7,100 nucleotides of DNA, from the NCBI GenBank assembly GCA_016869335.1, contig VGEJ01000132.1, positions 1 to 7,100 on the forward strand, given 5' to 3'. This document shows, piece after piece, positions 1 to 6,581 of this stretch; the stretch's first letter is position 1, and the number at the start of each line of letters is the position of its first letter. Position numbers and translations under genes: made by a program. The DNA comes from Alphaproteobacteria bacterium (GTDB taxonomy: Bacteria > Pseudomonadota > Alphaproteobacteria > VGEJ01). The notes below the pieces were generated by a model. The model was not told the DNA's origin, made no database searches, and saw only the letters and a list, made by a program, of their open reading frames with translations.

Positions 1-65
1 GCGCGATCAAGCGCGGCGCGCGGCTAGCGATCTGGCTCTCCGAGCGCATTTAGCGGTGGGCCCGA

Positions 66-620
66 TCAGGTCTCGAGCTCGGCATCCCAGTAGAGATAGT
101 CGCGCCAGCTCTCGTGCAGGTAGTTGGGCGGAAAGCCGCGGCCGCGCTGCTGCAGCTCGCGCACCGTCGGCATCCGCGGCTGGCGCGCCGGGTAGAGGCC
201 GGCCTCGCGCGGCCGCCGCCCGCCCTTGCGCAGGTTGCAGGTAGCGCACGCCGTCACCACGTTCTCCCACGTCGTGCGTCCGCCCTGCGAGCGCGGCGTG
301 AGGTGGTCGAACGTCAGCTCCTCGTCATCGCCGCAGTACTGGCAGCGGAAGGCATCACGCAGGAATACGTTAAACCGGGTGAACGCCGGCCGCCGCGCCG
401 GCTGGATATAGCGCTTGAGCGCGATGACCGAGGGCAGGCGCAGCTGGAAGCCCGGCGAGCGCACCATGCGCTCGTACTCTGACAGCACGTTGACCCGGTC
501 GAGGAAGACCGCCCGCACCGAGTCCTGCCAGTGCCAGAGCGAGAGCGGGAAGTAACTGATGGGCTGGTAGTCCGCGTTCAGCACCAGCGCGTGGCAGTTC
601 TCGAGCGGTGGGTTGGTCAC
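66..620 (-). CDS. HNH endonuclease family protein
   Basis: A 184-residue protein with a complete HNH nuclease core in its second half. Visible are a zinc-type pair C93-x2-C96, the Asp-His pair D105-H106 (metal-binding and general-base region), N120, and a second pair C125-x2-C128 followed by N129 and the usual Asn-x2-Lys-Gly end (N129 to G133). HNH proteins cut or nick DNA using one divalent metal. The N-terminal 80 residues (an ALVLNADYQP-like start and many aromatics) match the stand-alone HNH proteins common in alphaproteobacterial chromosomes, whose cellular role is unknown. The start is GTG at 620, with AGGA seven bases upstream. It lies 66 nt downstream of the esterase gene on the same strand and may be cotranscribed with it. 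No intron, phage or restriction partner is visible, so I regard it as a housekeeping-type HNH protein. Family confident, role unknown. Confidence 0.93.
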   Translation of the reverse strand: MTNPPLENCHALVLNADYQPISYFPLSLWHWQDSVRAVFLDRVNVLSEYERMVRSPGFQLRLPSVIALKRYIQPARRPAFTRFNVFLRDAFRCQYCGDDEELTFDHLTPRSQGGRTTWENVVTACATCNLRKGGRRPREAGLYPARQPRMPTVRELQQRGRGFPPNYLHESWRDYLYWDAELET

Positions 621-686
621 GCGACGATCCTACGTCCGCCGGCCCACCCGAGCGTCATAGCTTTTTTCGGCGGCGGAACAACCATC

Positions 687-1361
687 TCAGGCCGGTGCCG
701 GGGCGCGAAACCGCTGGGCGAGGAAGGCGCCGCCGAGGTCGAGCCCGTCCTCGGCGATGCCGTGGCCGACGCCCTCCGAGATATGCCACTCTACCGCCAC
801 CTCCGCTGCGCTCAGCTTACCCACGGCCGCGAACAGCGCCTCGACCGGGATGAGGTCATCGGCACTGCCGTGGATCAGGAGGATGGGCGGCCGGGCGCTC
901 GCCTCTGTCCCCAGCCGATCGCCATCCACCACCGCGCCCGAGTAGCCGATGACGGCCGCGCATGGCGAGCGGCGGCGGAGCGCGACGTGGAGCGCCAGCA
1001 TCGTGCCCTGGGAGAACCCGACCAGGGCGAGGCTCTGGTCGTCGAGCCCGGCGCGCTTGAGCTCGGCATCGAGGAAGGCGTGCACCGTCGGCGCCGCGGC
1101 GCGAACCCCCGCCGCGAGCTCGGCCGGCGCCATCGAGCGCAGGCTGAACCACTGGTATCCGCTCGGCGCCATGTCGCACGGCTCCGGCGCATTCGGTGCG
1201 ACGAAGGCGGCACCCGGGAGTCGCGCGCGCCACTGCTGTGCCAGGCCGATCAGATCGTTGCCGTCGGCGCCGAGGCCGTGCAGCAACACGACCAACTGTC
1301 GCGCCCTGTCGCCATACGCGGGGACCAGGCGCGGGCCGCTCAATGGACGGATGGCGGCCAC
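687..1361 (-). CDS. Phospholipase/carboxylesterase-family alpha/beta hydrolase
   Basis: A 224-residue cytosolic serine hydrolase (no signal peptide) that should cleave carboxyl esters of short or medium acyl chains; the natural substrate cannot be read from the sequence. The fold markers are in order: the oxyanion-loop segment LLHGLGADGNDL (residues 26-37), nucleophile elbow G-F-S-Q-G with Ser117, catalytic Asp168 in the HGSADDLIP segment, and catalytic His200 in GVGHGI. Length is normal for the family (about 210-230). The start is GTG at 1361, chosen because it gives the usual short leader before the first beta strand; no good Shine-Dalgarno precedes it, so the exact start is uncertain. HNH lies downstream on the same strand. 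Upstream is the decayed dadA region, so the native promoter region may have been altered. Confidence 0.93.
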   Translation of the reverse strand: MAAIRPLSGPRLVPAYGDRARQLVVLLHGLGADGNDLIGLAQQWRARLPGAAFVAPNAPEPCDMAPSGYQWFSLRSMAPAELAAGVRAAAPTVHAFLDAELKRAGLDDQSLALVGFSQGTMLALHVALRRRSPCAAVIGYSGAVVDGDRLGTEASARPPILLIHGSADDLIPVEALFAAVGKLSAAEVAVEWHISEGVGHGIAEDGLDLGGAFLAQRFRAPAPA

Positions 1362-1529
1362 CGAACTAGACGCGTGCGCGAACGGGCATGGCGCATTCTA
1401 GACGGGTGCCGCCCCGGCCCGCCAGCACGCGCCATCGTTTTCGCAGCCGATGAGCGCGGAGGAAGGTGCCCCGGGGTGCGGTGCCCGGCACGCGGGGCTG
1501 CTTGCCGGCGGGCGCAGCGGCGTGGCATC

Positions 1530-2519
1530 GTTGGCTGGACAACCGACAACCTCAGGTTGGCGCTTTACAGTCTTGATGTGTTCCATCGCCTGCGGGCCGA
1601 GATCGATCTCGCGTACGACCTTCAGACGGTTGGAAGCCTCAAGATATTTTCCAATCCACAGGCGCACGAGGACGCAGCGAACGCATGTGTGCAGCTTCGG
1701 GATCTCGGCCTCGAGTACAGGTGCGTAGACGCGGCTGAGTGTGTTGGGATCGAGCCGGCGCTCGCGGACGCGGCGTCTACACTTGCGGGCGGCATCTATT
1801 ACCCGGGCGACGAGAGCGGTGATTGCCGGAAGTTCACCGAGGCCATCGCCACGCGCGCTCGATCGCTCGGCGTCTCGTTCATGTTCGGCACTACCGTCAC
1901 TGGGCTTGATGTCAGCGGTGGGGCGCTCGGCTGGGTCGAGACCGACCGCGGCCGCGTCACCGGCGAGAGCTTCGTCTTGGCGACTGGCGCCCACAGCCCG
2001 CTGTTGGGGCGGCGGATCGGAATCAACTTGCCAATCTATCCAGTCAAGGGGGTGACAGTCACCGTACCCATCGGCCGCTGGAACGGTGCACCGCGTGTCA
2101 CGGTCGTCGATGATGCGCGGAAGTTCGCGGTCGTGCGGCTGGGCGATCAGGTTAGGACGGCAGGCTCGGCCGAGTTCACTGGCTACGACACGACGCCCGA
2201 TCCAGCCCGCTGTCAGGCCATCCTCGACAACGCCACCCGAGTCTTTCCCGAACTGGCCGCCTGTATCGACGGCGCTACGGCGACGCGCTGGGCAGGGCTT
2301 AGGCCCATGACTCCAGACGGCCCGCCGGTGCTCGGCGCGACGCCCGTTCGCAACCTCTTTGTCAACTCGGGCGGCGGCCACCTGGGCTGGACCTTCTCCT
2401 GCGGCGCCGCCAGGCTGGTCGCCGATCTCGTCTCCAACCGACGCCCCGAGATCGGTCTCGAAGGCCTGACTCTGGAGCGGTTCACGAGCACCTCGCCGCG
2501 TGTTCGTGGCTTTGGATGA
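1530..2519 (+). pseudogene. dadA: D-amino acid dehydrogenase (DadA-type), 5'-truncated remnant
   Basis: The frame ending at 2519 encodes about 330 residues matching the middle and C-terminal parts of the DadA/DAAO flavoprotein family, which oxidises D-amino acids to 2-oxo acids at the membrane and passes electrons to quinone. Recognisable are the L-x-LYSLDVF segment just after 1550, the family's P-V-K-G stretch at 2040-2051, the GLRPMTPDGPPVLGA block from 2295, and the flavin-contacting NSGGGHLGW segment ending at 2390. Missing are roughly the first 100 residues, including the beta-alpha-beta GxGxxG FAD-binding site, without which the enzyme should not work. The frame stays open far upstream, but that translation is antisense to the esterase and bears no resemblance to DadA. 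The left boundary is approximate. Codon use is noticeably less G/C-biased at third positions than in neighbours, hinting at transfer. It could be another DAAO-family oxidase rather than strict DadA; the truncation is well supported. Confidence 0.82.
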
Positions 2520-2827
2520 AGGCAGCGCGTAGGCGACGAATACGTCGAGCCGAGTCGGCTGACGAAGGATCTACCCCGGGGCGCCCCATCGCAGGCGCCT
2601 TCGCTCTGGCAGGCACGGACGAGGCGACAGCCGTGCCGGCACCGGAAGTAGCGCCCCGGCGGGGCGGCGAGAGGCTCGCCGCCGCTCGTCAGCGGAAGGG
2701 AGCAGGGTCTCTTGAATCCCCATTCCGTTGTCTCGATCACTCCTGAACGACACGCCTGCCCGACCTTGCGGCCGATCCCGGGCCATCGGGGGTCGACAGA
2801 ATCATCGTGATGCCAATGATCCAAAGG
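2520..2827. other. Gene-free stretch between dadA remnant and tRNA-Phe
   Basis: About 300 bases with no protein that I can support. A 76-codon plus-strand frame starts inside the dadA stop overlap (2516-2746), but its Arg/Ala-rich translation looks like random GC-rich sequence. A minus-strand frame through this stretch begins inside the tRNA and is also meaningless. The only structure is a row of GC hairpins at 2652-2695, listed separately. No T-run follows them, so there is no standard terminator for either the dadA remnant or the tRNA. Confidence 0.6.
2652..2695. repeat. Cluster of three adjacent or overlapping GC hairpins
   Basis: Three inverted repeats lie head to tail. The first pairs 2652-2657 with 2661-2666 (6 bp, 3-nt loop). 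The second pairs 2663-2671 with 2675-2683 (9 bp, loop AGG). The third pairs 2682-2686 with 2691-2695 (5 bp, 4-nt loop). The first and second share bases 2663-2666, so they cannot form fully at the same time. No T-tract is present on either strand. It might be a factor-dependent transcription end or a REP-like element; function unknown. Confidence 0.45.
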
Positions 2828-2903
<76 letters not shown>

Positions 2904-2929
2904 CCCGAGCCGCGCTTCGGGAGCGAGCG

Positions 2930-2958
2930 TTTATAGGAAAACCCGCTCCCGGTGTCCA
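2930..2958 (-). promoter_or_regulatory. Sigma-70-type promoter of tRNA-Phe
   Basis: Read on the minus strand there is a -35 box TGGACA (2958-2953; five of six match TTGACA), a spacer of exactly 17 bp, and a -10 box TATAAA (2935-2930; five of six match TATAAT). Transcription should start near 2923, leaving a leader of about 20 nt before the mature tRNA 5' end at 2903. The bases after the -10 box are GC-rich (CGCTCGC), the kind of discriminator associated with stringent (ppGpp) control of stable RNA genes; that regulation is inference. Confidence 0.75.
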
Positions 2959-3008
2959 GGGTGGCCGCCGCACTGGCCGGCGGGCGGCGGCCACTCCATA
3001 TCAGGGCG

Positions 3009-3581
3009 ATGCTCCTGCCCCCTCGACCGCACGGAGTGCTCATCGCGGCGCTCCTGGCCGCGCTCCTCGCCGGCTGCGGTTACGCGCTCACCAGCGTGGT
3101 GCGCGATCCGGTCTACACCATCTCCGAGTACCGCGCGGCCGTGAGCGGCAAGGTCGTGCCGGTGACGATCCATGGCGCACCATTCCCCGAGGGGCCTACC
3201 GTCGCGCCGGTGGTGCTCACCGCGTTGCGCGAAGCGACGCGGAGCCTCGAGGTGGCGCTGGCGCCGCCCGCGCGCTTCTCCACCGCGCCCGCCGATCGCG
3301 CCGCCAACGCCTATCATGTGGTCGTGGTGTTCAACCCGGCATCGCGCACGCCGACCGTGTGCGGCCCCGAGGCGCCGCCCGTCGGCGCGCCGGAAGGCGC
3401 CACGGTTCGCTTCCAGCTCGCCTTATGCCGCGACACCCAGGTCGCCTCGGCGGCGCGGGGGGTGGTCGAGGGTGTGCGCGGAACCGACGACCGCCGCTTC
3501 ATCGCCGCCCTGGCGCGGACCGCCCGGGCGCTGTTCCCGCAGCGCGACGACGACGAGGCGTTCCGCCTCTTCCGCGATTGA
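3009..3581 (+). CDS. Predicted small lipoprotein of unknown function
   Basis: A 190-residue protein starting at ATG 3009. The N-terminus is a textbook lipoprotein signal: an Arg/His-containing n-region, a hydrophobic stretch VLIAALLAALLAG at residues 10-22, and a lipobox L-A-G-C with Cys23 as the lipidated residue. It should be anchored to a membrane and face the periplasm, starting at residue 23 with CGYALTS. No Asp follows the Cys, so outer-membrane sorting is the default guess. The mature part (about 168 residues) is mixed alpha/beta with two further Cys residues and a charged tail ending in DDDEAFRLFRD. I recognise no family. A longer GTG start at 2952 exists but would overlap the tRNA promoter's -35 box and spoil the signal peptide. 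The creatininase-family gene follows after 51 nt on the same strand, so cotranscription is possible. Confidence 0.85.
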   Translation: MLLPPRPHGVLIAALLAALLAGCGYALTSVVRDPVYTISEYRAAVSGKVVPVTIHGAPFPEGPTVAPVVLTALREATRSLEVALAPPARFSTAPADRAANAYHVVVVFNPASRTPTVCGPEAPPVGAPEGATVRFQLALCRDTQVASAARGVVEGVRGTDDRRFIAALARTARALFPQRDDDEAFRLFRD

Positions 3582-3621
3582 ACGCTTGACGCCCCGGCCG
3601 CGGCTCGCGTAGGGCCATGCG

Positions 3622-3627
3622 GGGAGG
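3622..3627 (+). promoter_or_regulatory. Strong Shine-Dalgarno for the creatininase-family gene
   Basis: A GGGAGG sequence ends five bases before ATG 3633, close to the ideal anti-SD match and spacing. It fixes the start of the downstream gene and is the clearest ribosome binding site in the window. Confidence 0.75.
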
Positions 3628-3632
3628 CGGAC

Positions 3633-4355
3633 ATGCAATTGCAGCTGTCGACGTGGGCCGAGGTCGAGGCCTATCTCCGGACCAGCACCGGCATCCTCGT
3701 GCCGATCGGCTCGACCGAGCAGCATGGCCCGAACGGTCTGATCGGCACCGACGCGATCACCGCCGAGATGATCGCGCGGCGCGCCGGCGAGCTGGTGGCG
3801 GCGCTGGTCGCGCCCACCATCAGCGTCGGCCTGGCCGAGCACCACATGGCGTTCCCCGGTTCGATGACGCTCTTGCCCGCGACGCTCACCGCCGTCATCG
3901 AGGACTACGCCGCCTCGCTGGCTCGGCACGGCTTTCGCCACCTCTATTTCGTCAACGGCCACGGCGGCAACATCGGGCTCCTCAGGCGCGCCTCCGAGGC
4001 GCTCAACGGCCGCGCCGAGGGCCCACGCTGTCGCTTCGTCAACTGGTGGTTGGCGCCCCGCACCAAGGCCCTGCGCGAGACGCTCTATGGTGAGCGCGAT
4101 GGTCAGCATGCGACGCCGAGCGAGCTGTCGGTGGTATGGTTCACCCACCCCACCCACGAGCGGCCCGCTCCGGCGCTGCCCGTGGCACCGCCGATGCAAC
4201 GCTGGGAGGGCGCGGCGCACTACCGCGCGATGTTCCCCGACGGCCGCATCGGCTCCGACCCGCAGCTCGCATCGGCCGAGCACGGCGCTCGCCTATGCGC
4301 GGCGGCGGCCGAGGACATCGCCGAGGACTACCGCACGTTCATCGCCGCCGGCTGA
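3633..4355 (+). CDS. Creatininase-family metal-dependent amidohydrolase
   Basis: A 240-residue cytosolic protein of normal family length. Members use two divalent metals to open cyclic or simple amide bonds (creatinine, formamide intermediates of riboflavin/F420 biosynthesis); in the mycofactocin branch they cut peptides. The metal-site motifs are present: G-S-T-E-Q-H-G-P with Glu29 and His31, Asp40 in GTDAI, His110 in NGHGGN, and a late Glu164 in the HATPSELS segment, which corresponds to the family's H-A-x3-E-T-S motif. The C-terminal RIGSDPQLASAEHG block is also typical. The substrate cannot be deduced: no creatine, mycofactocin or flavin genes are nearby. A strong Shine-Dalgarno supports ATG 3633. 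It converges with the Rieske gene, with only 26 nt between the two stop codons. Confidence 0.92.
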   Translation: MQLQLSTWAEVEAYLRTSTGILVPIGSTEQHGPNGLIGTDAITAEMIARRAGELVAALVAPTISVGLAEHHMAFPGSMTLLPATLTAVIEDYAASLARHGFRHLYFVNGHGGNIGLLRRASEALNGRAEGPRCRFVNWWLAPRTKALRETLYGERDGQHATPSELSVVWFTHPTHERPAPALPVAPPMQRWEGAAHYRAMFPDGRIGSDPQLASAEHGARLCAAAAEDIAEDYRTFIAAG

Positions 4356-4381
4356 ATACTTGGCGTGGCGCCCGATAGCGA

Positions 4382-4759
4382 TCAGGCGGCGTCGCCCGCC
4401 GCCAGCACGACGACGCCATCGTGCAGCGCGATCGGCACCGGGGTGAGCGATTTGCCGGCGCATGGCCCCCTGACGCAAAAGCCATCGCTGACCCGGAACC
4501 TGGCGCCGTGGGTCGCGCACTGGATCAGCGTACGGTCGCGGCTGAGGAACCTGCCGGCCTGCCAGTCGAGCGGCGTGCCGGTGTTCGGGCACGCGTTCAC
4601 ATAGGCGACGAACCGGCCATCGTGATGCAGGACGAAGATCTCATGACGCAGGTGGCCCTGGCGGAATTCGAGCGTCTCGGCCTGGCCTTCGGGGACGGCG
4701 CCGACCCGGCACAGGACATGGCCCGGCGGCGGCAGCCATTCCAGGGCGGGCGCCGACAT
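4382..4759 (-). CDS. Small Rieske-type [2Fe-2S] domain protein with altered first ligand motif
   Basis: A 125-residue soluble protein, last gene of the gpsA operon. It has the layout of a compact ferredoxin-type Rieske domain: a first motif in NACPNTGTPLDW, a spacer of about 18 residues, and a second motif C-A-T-H-G-A. It then has a conserved-looking GFCVRGPCAG loop and the closing VPIALHDGVVVL strands. Rieske clusters are held by C-x-H and C-x2-H; here the first motif reads C-P-N, so one His ligand is replaced by Asn (codon AAC, one base from CAC). The cluster may be absent or unusually ligated, unless this is a sequencing error. The start is ATG 4759, 11 nt after the EVE stop; the same frame is open to 5224, but that part overlaps the EVE gene and is meaningless. 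Likely an electron carrier or a relic of one; partner unknown. Confidence 0.88.
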   Translation of the reverse strand: MSAPALEWLPPPGHVLCRVGAVPEGQAETLEFRQGHLRHEIFVLHHDGRFVAYVNACPNTGTPLDWQAGRFLSRDRTLIQCATHGARFRVSDGFCVRGPCAGKSLTPVPIALHDGVVVLAAGDAA

Positions 4760-4770
4760 GCCCACGGCCC

Positions 4771-5184
4771 TCAGGCCTGGGTATCCGTCATGCGGCACAG
4801 CCGCTGCCAGTGGGCATCCGCCACCGGAATCACCGACAGGCGCGCCTGGCGCACCAGAGCGAAGTCGGCGAACGCGGGATCGGCCTTGATCTCGGCCAGC
4901 GTCACGCGCCGCCCGACCGGGGTAAGGGTGGTGACATCGACCATACCGAAGCGGCCGCGCGGATCGCTCGGATCGGGATAGTACGTGCGCGCCACGGCAA
5001 CGACGCCGACGATCGCCCGTTCGCCGCCCGAATGATAGAACCAGCAGCGCTCGCCCACGCGCATCGCCTTGAGGTTGCTGGCGGCCTGGAAGTTGCGCAC
5101 GCCCTCCCAGTGGGTCCGACCATTCTTCACCTGGTCGTCCCACGACCACGTCTCGGGCTCCGTCTTGAGCAGCCAGTACGCCAT
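4771..5184 (-). CDS. EVE domain-containing protein
   Basis: A 137-residue protein that is one EVE domain from end to end (PUA-like fold, related to human THYN1/Thy28). Visible family signatures are YWLLKTEPETWSWDD at the start, the THWEGVRNFQA segment (residues 24-34), LKAMRVGERCWFYHS (38-52), the PDPSDPRGRF stretch (70-79), and the closing LVRQARLSVIPV (110-121). EVE domains are thought to recognise modified bases in DNA or RNA; the function of the stand-alone bacterial form is unsettled. The gene starts 3 nt after the stop of the YciI-like gene and ends 11 nt before the Rieske start, so it is almost certainly translated from the same mRNA. It is intact, with no missing block. Confidence 0.94.
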   Translation of the reverse strand: MAYWLLKTEPETWSWDDQVKNGRTHWEGVRNFQAASNLKAMRVGERCWFYHSGGERAIVGVVAVARTYYPDPSDPRGRFGMVDVTTLTPVGRRVTLAEIKADPAFADFALVRQARLSVIPVADAHWQRLCRMTDTQA

Positions 5185-5187
5185 GCT

Positions 5188-5481
5188 CTAGTCGCCACCC
5201 ATGTTGATCGTGGTGCAGCGCCACGGCTTGACCACCACCGTGTCGAGCAGTCGCGCCTGGCGGTGGGGATCGGCCGCGGCGAACGCCTCGGCCTCCTCGA
5301 GCGTCGCGCCCTCGTAGACCACGAAGCTGCCGATCAGGTTGCTGTTGGTCTCATCGACCAGCGGCCCGGCCAGCCGCACGTGATCGGCCGAGGTCGCGAG
5401 ATAGTCGCGATGGTCCTCTTCGCTCTGGCGCCGCCGCTCCGCCTGACCGGGCTTGTCGAAGCACAGGATGACATAGAGCAT
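5188..5481 (-). CDS. YciI-like family protein
   Basis: A 97-residue protein with the dimeric alpha/beta (ferredoxin-like) fold of the YciI family. It begins with the typical MLYVILCFDKPG strand and has His24 in the helix leading to DYL, a VRLAGPLVDE turn (35-44), the GSFVVYEG strand (51-58), AEAFAAADPH with Asp71 (64-73), and ends with the VVKPWR strand. The His and Asp correspond to the conserved pair proposed as active site in YciI; no reaction is established for most members. The start is ATG 5481, chosen because the longer frame (to 5589) overlaps gpsA and adds non-family sequence. It begins 13 nt after the gpsA stop and ends 3 nt before EVE. Confidence 0.93.
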   Translation of the reverse strand: MLYVILCFDKPGQAERRRQSEEDHRDYLATSADHVRLAGPLVDETNSNLIGSFVVYEGATLEEAEAFAAADPHRQARLLDTVVVKPWRCTTINMGGD

Positions 5482-5494
5482 GGCGACGAGTCTT

Positions 5495-6580
5495 CTACGC
5501 GGGCGCACCGGGAGCCGCAAGCCCCGGGGTCTCGGTGACGAATGGGCGCGAGAGCAGGCGATCGATGCTGGCATCGATATCGGCGCCATGGTTGGCGATC
5601 GCGTTGACGGCCGCGCAGATCGGTAGCTCGACGCCGTGCCGTGCGGCTAGGGCGCACACCGCTTCGGCGGTGGTCGCACCCTCGGCCACGCTGCGCTGAG
5701 CGGCGAGATACCGGCTCGCCTCGGCCCCTCCGGCGAGGGCGATGCCGAACGCCAGGTTGCGCGACAACTGGCCCGTGCAAGTCAGCACCAGATCGCCGAG
5801 CCCCGCAAGACCCATCAGCGTCTCCGCCGCCCCGCCGAGCGCGCGCCCGAGCCGCATCATCTCGGCCAGTCCGCGCGTGATCAGGGTAGCGCGCGCGTTG
5901 TCGCCGAGCGCGCGGCCGTGCAGGATGCCGCAGGCGATGGCGAGCACGTTTTTTACCGCGCCGCCGAGCTGCACGCCGATGACATCGCGCGAGAGGTAGA
6001 TGCGGAAGTGGCGGCTGCCGAGTACGTCACCGAGTGCCGCGCCGAGCGCCGCATCGTGACAGGCGAGGGTCGCCGCCGTCGGCAGGCCGCGCGCGACCTC
6101 GGCCGCAAACGTCGGCCCCGACAGCACGGCGATGGCCGTCGCCGGCAGGGTCGCCGCGGCGACCTCGCTCATGAACGCACCGCTCCCGCGCTCGATGCCC
6201 TTGGCGCCGATGACCACCGGGATCCCTGCGCTCAGGTGCGGCCGGAGCAGTGTCGTCACCGCCCGCAGATGCTGCGCCGGCGGGACCAGCAGCACGAGCT
6301 CGCGCCCGGCCACTGCCCTCGCCAAGTCAGAAGTCGCGGTGATCGCCGGGTCGAGGACCACGCCGGGCAGATAGAGCGCGTTCTCGTGGACGGCGCCGAT
6401 GGCGGCCGCGACCTCGGGCTCGCGCGCCCAGATTGTGACCGCGGCGCCATTGCGCCGGGCCTGGATCGCCAGCGCCGTGCCGAACGCGCCCCCGCCGATG
6501 ACGGCAATGCGCCGGCGCGCCGCACCGCTGGGCTGCACCACATCCAACCGAGCGAACCCCTTTGCCGATGATGGAAGCAT
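5495..6580 (-). CDS. gpsA: NAD(P)+-dependent glycerol-3-phosphate dehydrogenase
   Basis: Cytosolic enzyme that reduces dihydroxyacetone phosphate to sn-glycerol 3-phosphate, the backbone for phospholipid synthesis. From ATG 6580 it has 361 residues, slightly longer than the usual 330-340. Visible are the Rossmann motif G-G-G-A-F-G (29-34), GAKGIERGSG (125-134), GPTFAAEV (155-162), catalytic Lys210 in GGAVKN, substrate-binding NAR (228-230) before the TLITRG helix, GLAGLGDLVLTCTG (257-270) and AEGATTAEAV near 300. The start is uncertain. ATG 6580 has a poor ribosome binding site and lies 1 nt from the divergent gene. TTG 6547, nine bases after AAGGGG on the minus strand, gives 350 residues and a more typical leader; GTG 6541 or 6538 are other options. 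First gene of the gpsA–YciI–EVE–Rieske operon. Confidence 0.95.
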   Translation of the reverse strand: MLPSSAKGFARLDVVQPSGAARRRIAVIGGGAFGTALAIQARRNGAAVTIWAREPEVAAAIGAVHENALYLPGVVLDPAITATSDLARAVAGRELVLLVPPAQHLRAVTTLLRPHLSAGIPVVIGAKGIERGSGAFMSEVAAATLPATAIAVLSGPTFAAEVARGLPTAATLACHDAALGAALGDVLGSRHFRIYLSRDVIGVQLGGAVKNVLAIACGILHGRALGDNARATLITRGLAEMMRLGRALGGAAETLMGLAGLGDLVLTCTGQLSRNLAFGIALAGGAEASRYLAAQRSVAEGATTAEAVCALAARHGVELPICAAVNAIANHGADIDASIDRLLSRPFVTETPGLAAPGAPA

Positions 6581-6581
6581 T

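Noticed and set aside
1..65. Possible end of a plus-strand gene at TAG 25-27
   Set aside because: Only eight codons are visible before the stop, with no way to recognise a protein. The 65 bases otherwise hold nothing that I can support.
66..620. HNH protein as part of a restriction, CRISPR or homing system
   Set aside because: No methyltransferase, RuvC/Cas9 domains, repeats, intron or intein boundaries are visible; the protein matches chromosomal stand-alone HNH proteins.
660..668. T-run at 662-667 as a terminator
   Set aside because: It is on the plus strand, where no gene ends. On the minus strand it reads as an A-run with no preceding stem in the esterase–HNH gap.
531..1529. Very long plus-strand open frame (531-2519) that would give one 662-residue protein including the DadA part
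   Set aside because: Before about 1530 the translation is Arg/Ala-rich and antisense to the well-supported esterase gene and the 5' end of the HNH gene. Only the last 330 residues resemble a protein family. Open frames of this kind are common opposite GC-rich genes.
1398..2381. 327-codon minus-strand open frame opposite the dadA remnant
   Set aside because: No family motif; it mirrors the codon bias of the DadA reading frame on the other strand.
2516..2746. 76-codon plus-strand frame overlapping the dadA stop
   Set aside because: Low-complexity Arg/Ala/Gly composition, no recognisable motif, contains the hairpin cluster. The ATGA overlap alone is not enough.
2952..3008. Upstream GTG start for the lipoprotein (19 extra residues)
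   Set aside because: It would put Arg-rich sequence before the signal peptide and overlap the tRNA-Phe promoter's -35 box. ATG 3009 gives a standard lipoprotein leader.
4760..5224. Extended start of the Rieske frame up to 5224 (280 residues)
   Set aside because: The extension is antisense-free but fully overlaps the EVE gene in another frame and reads as nonsense. The Rieske domain begins at ATG 4759.
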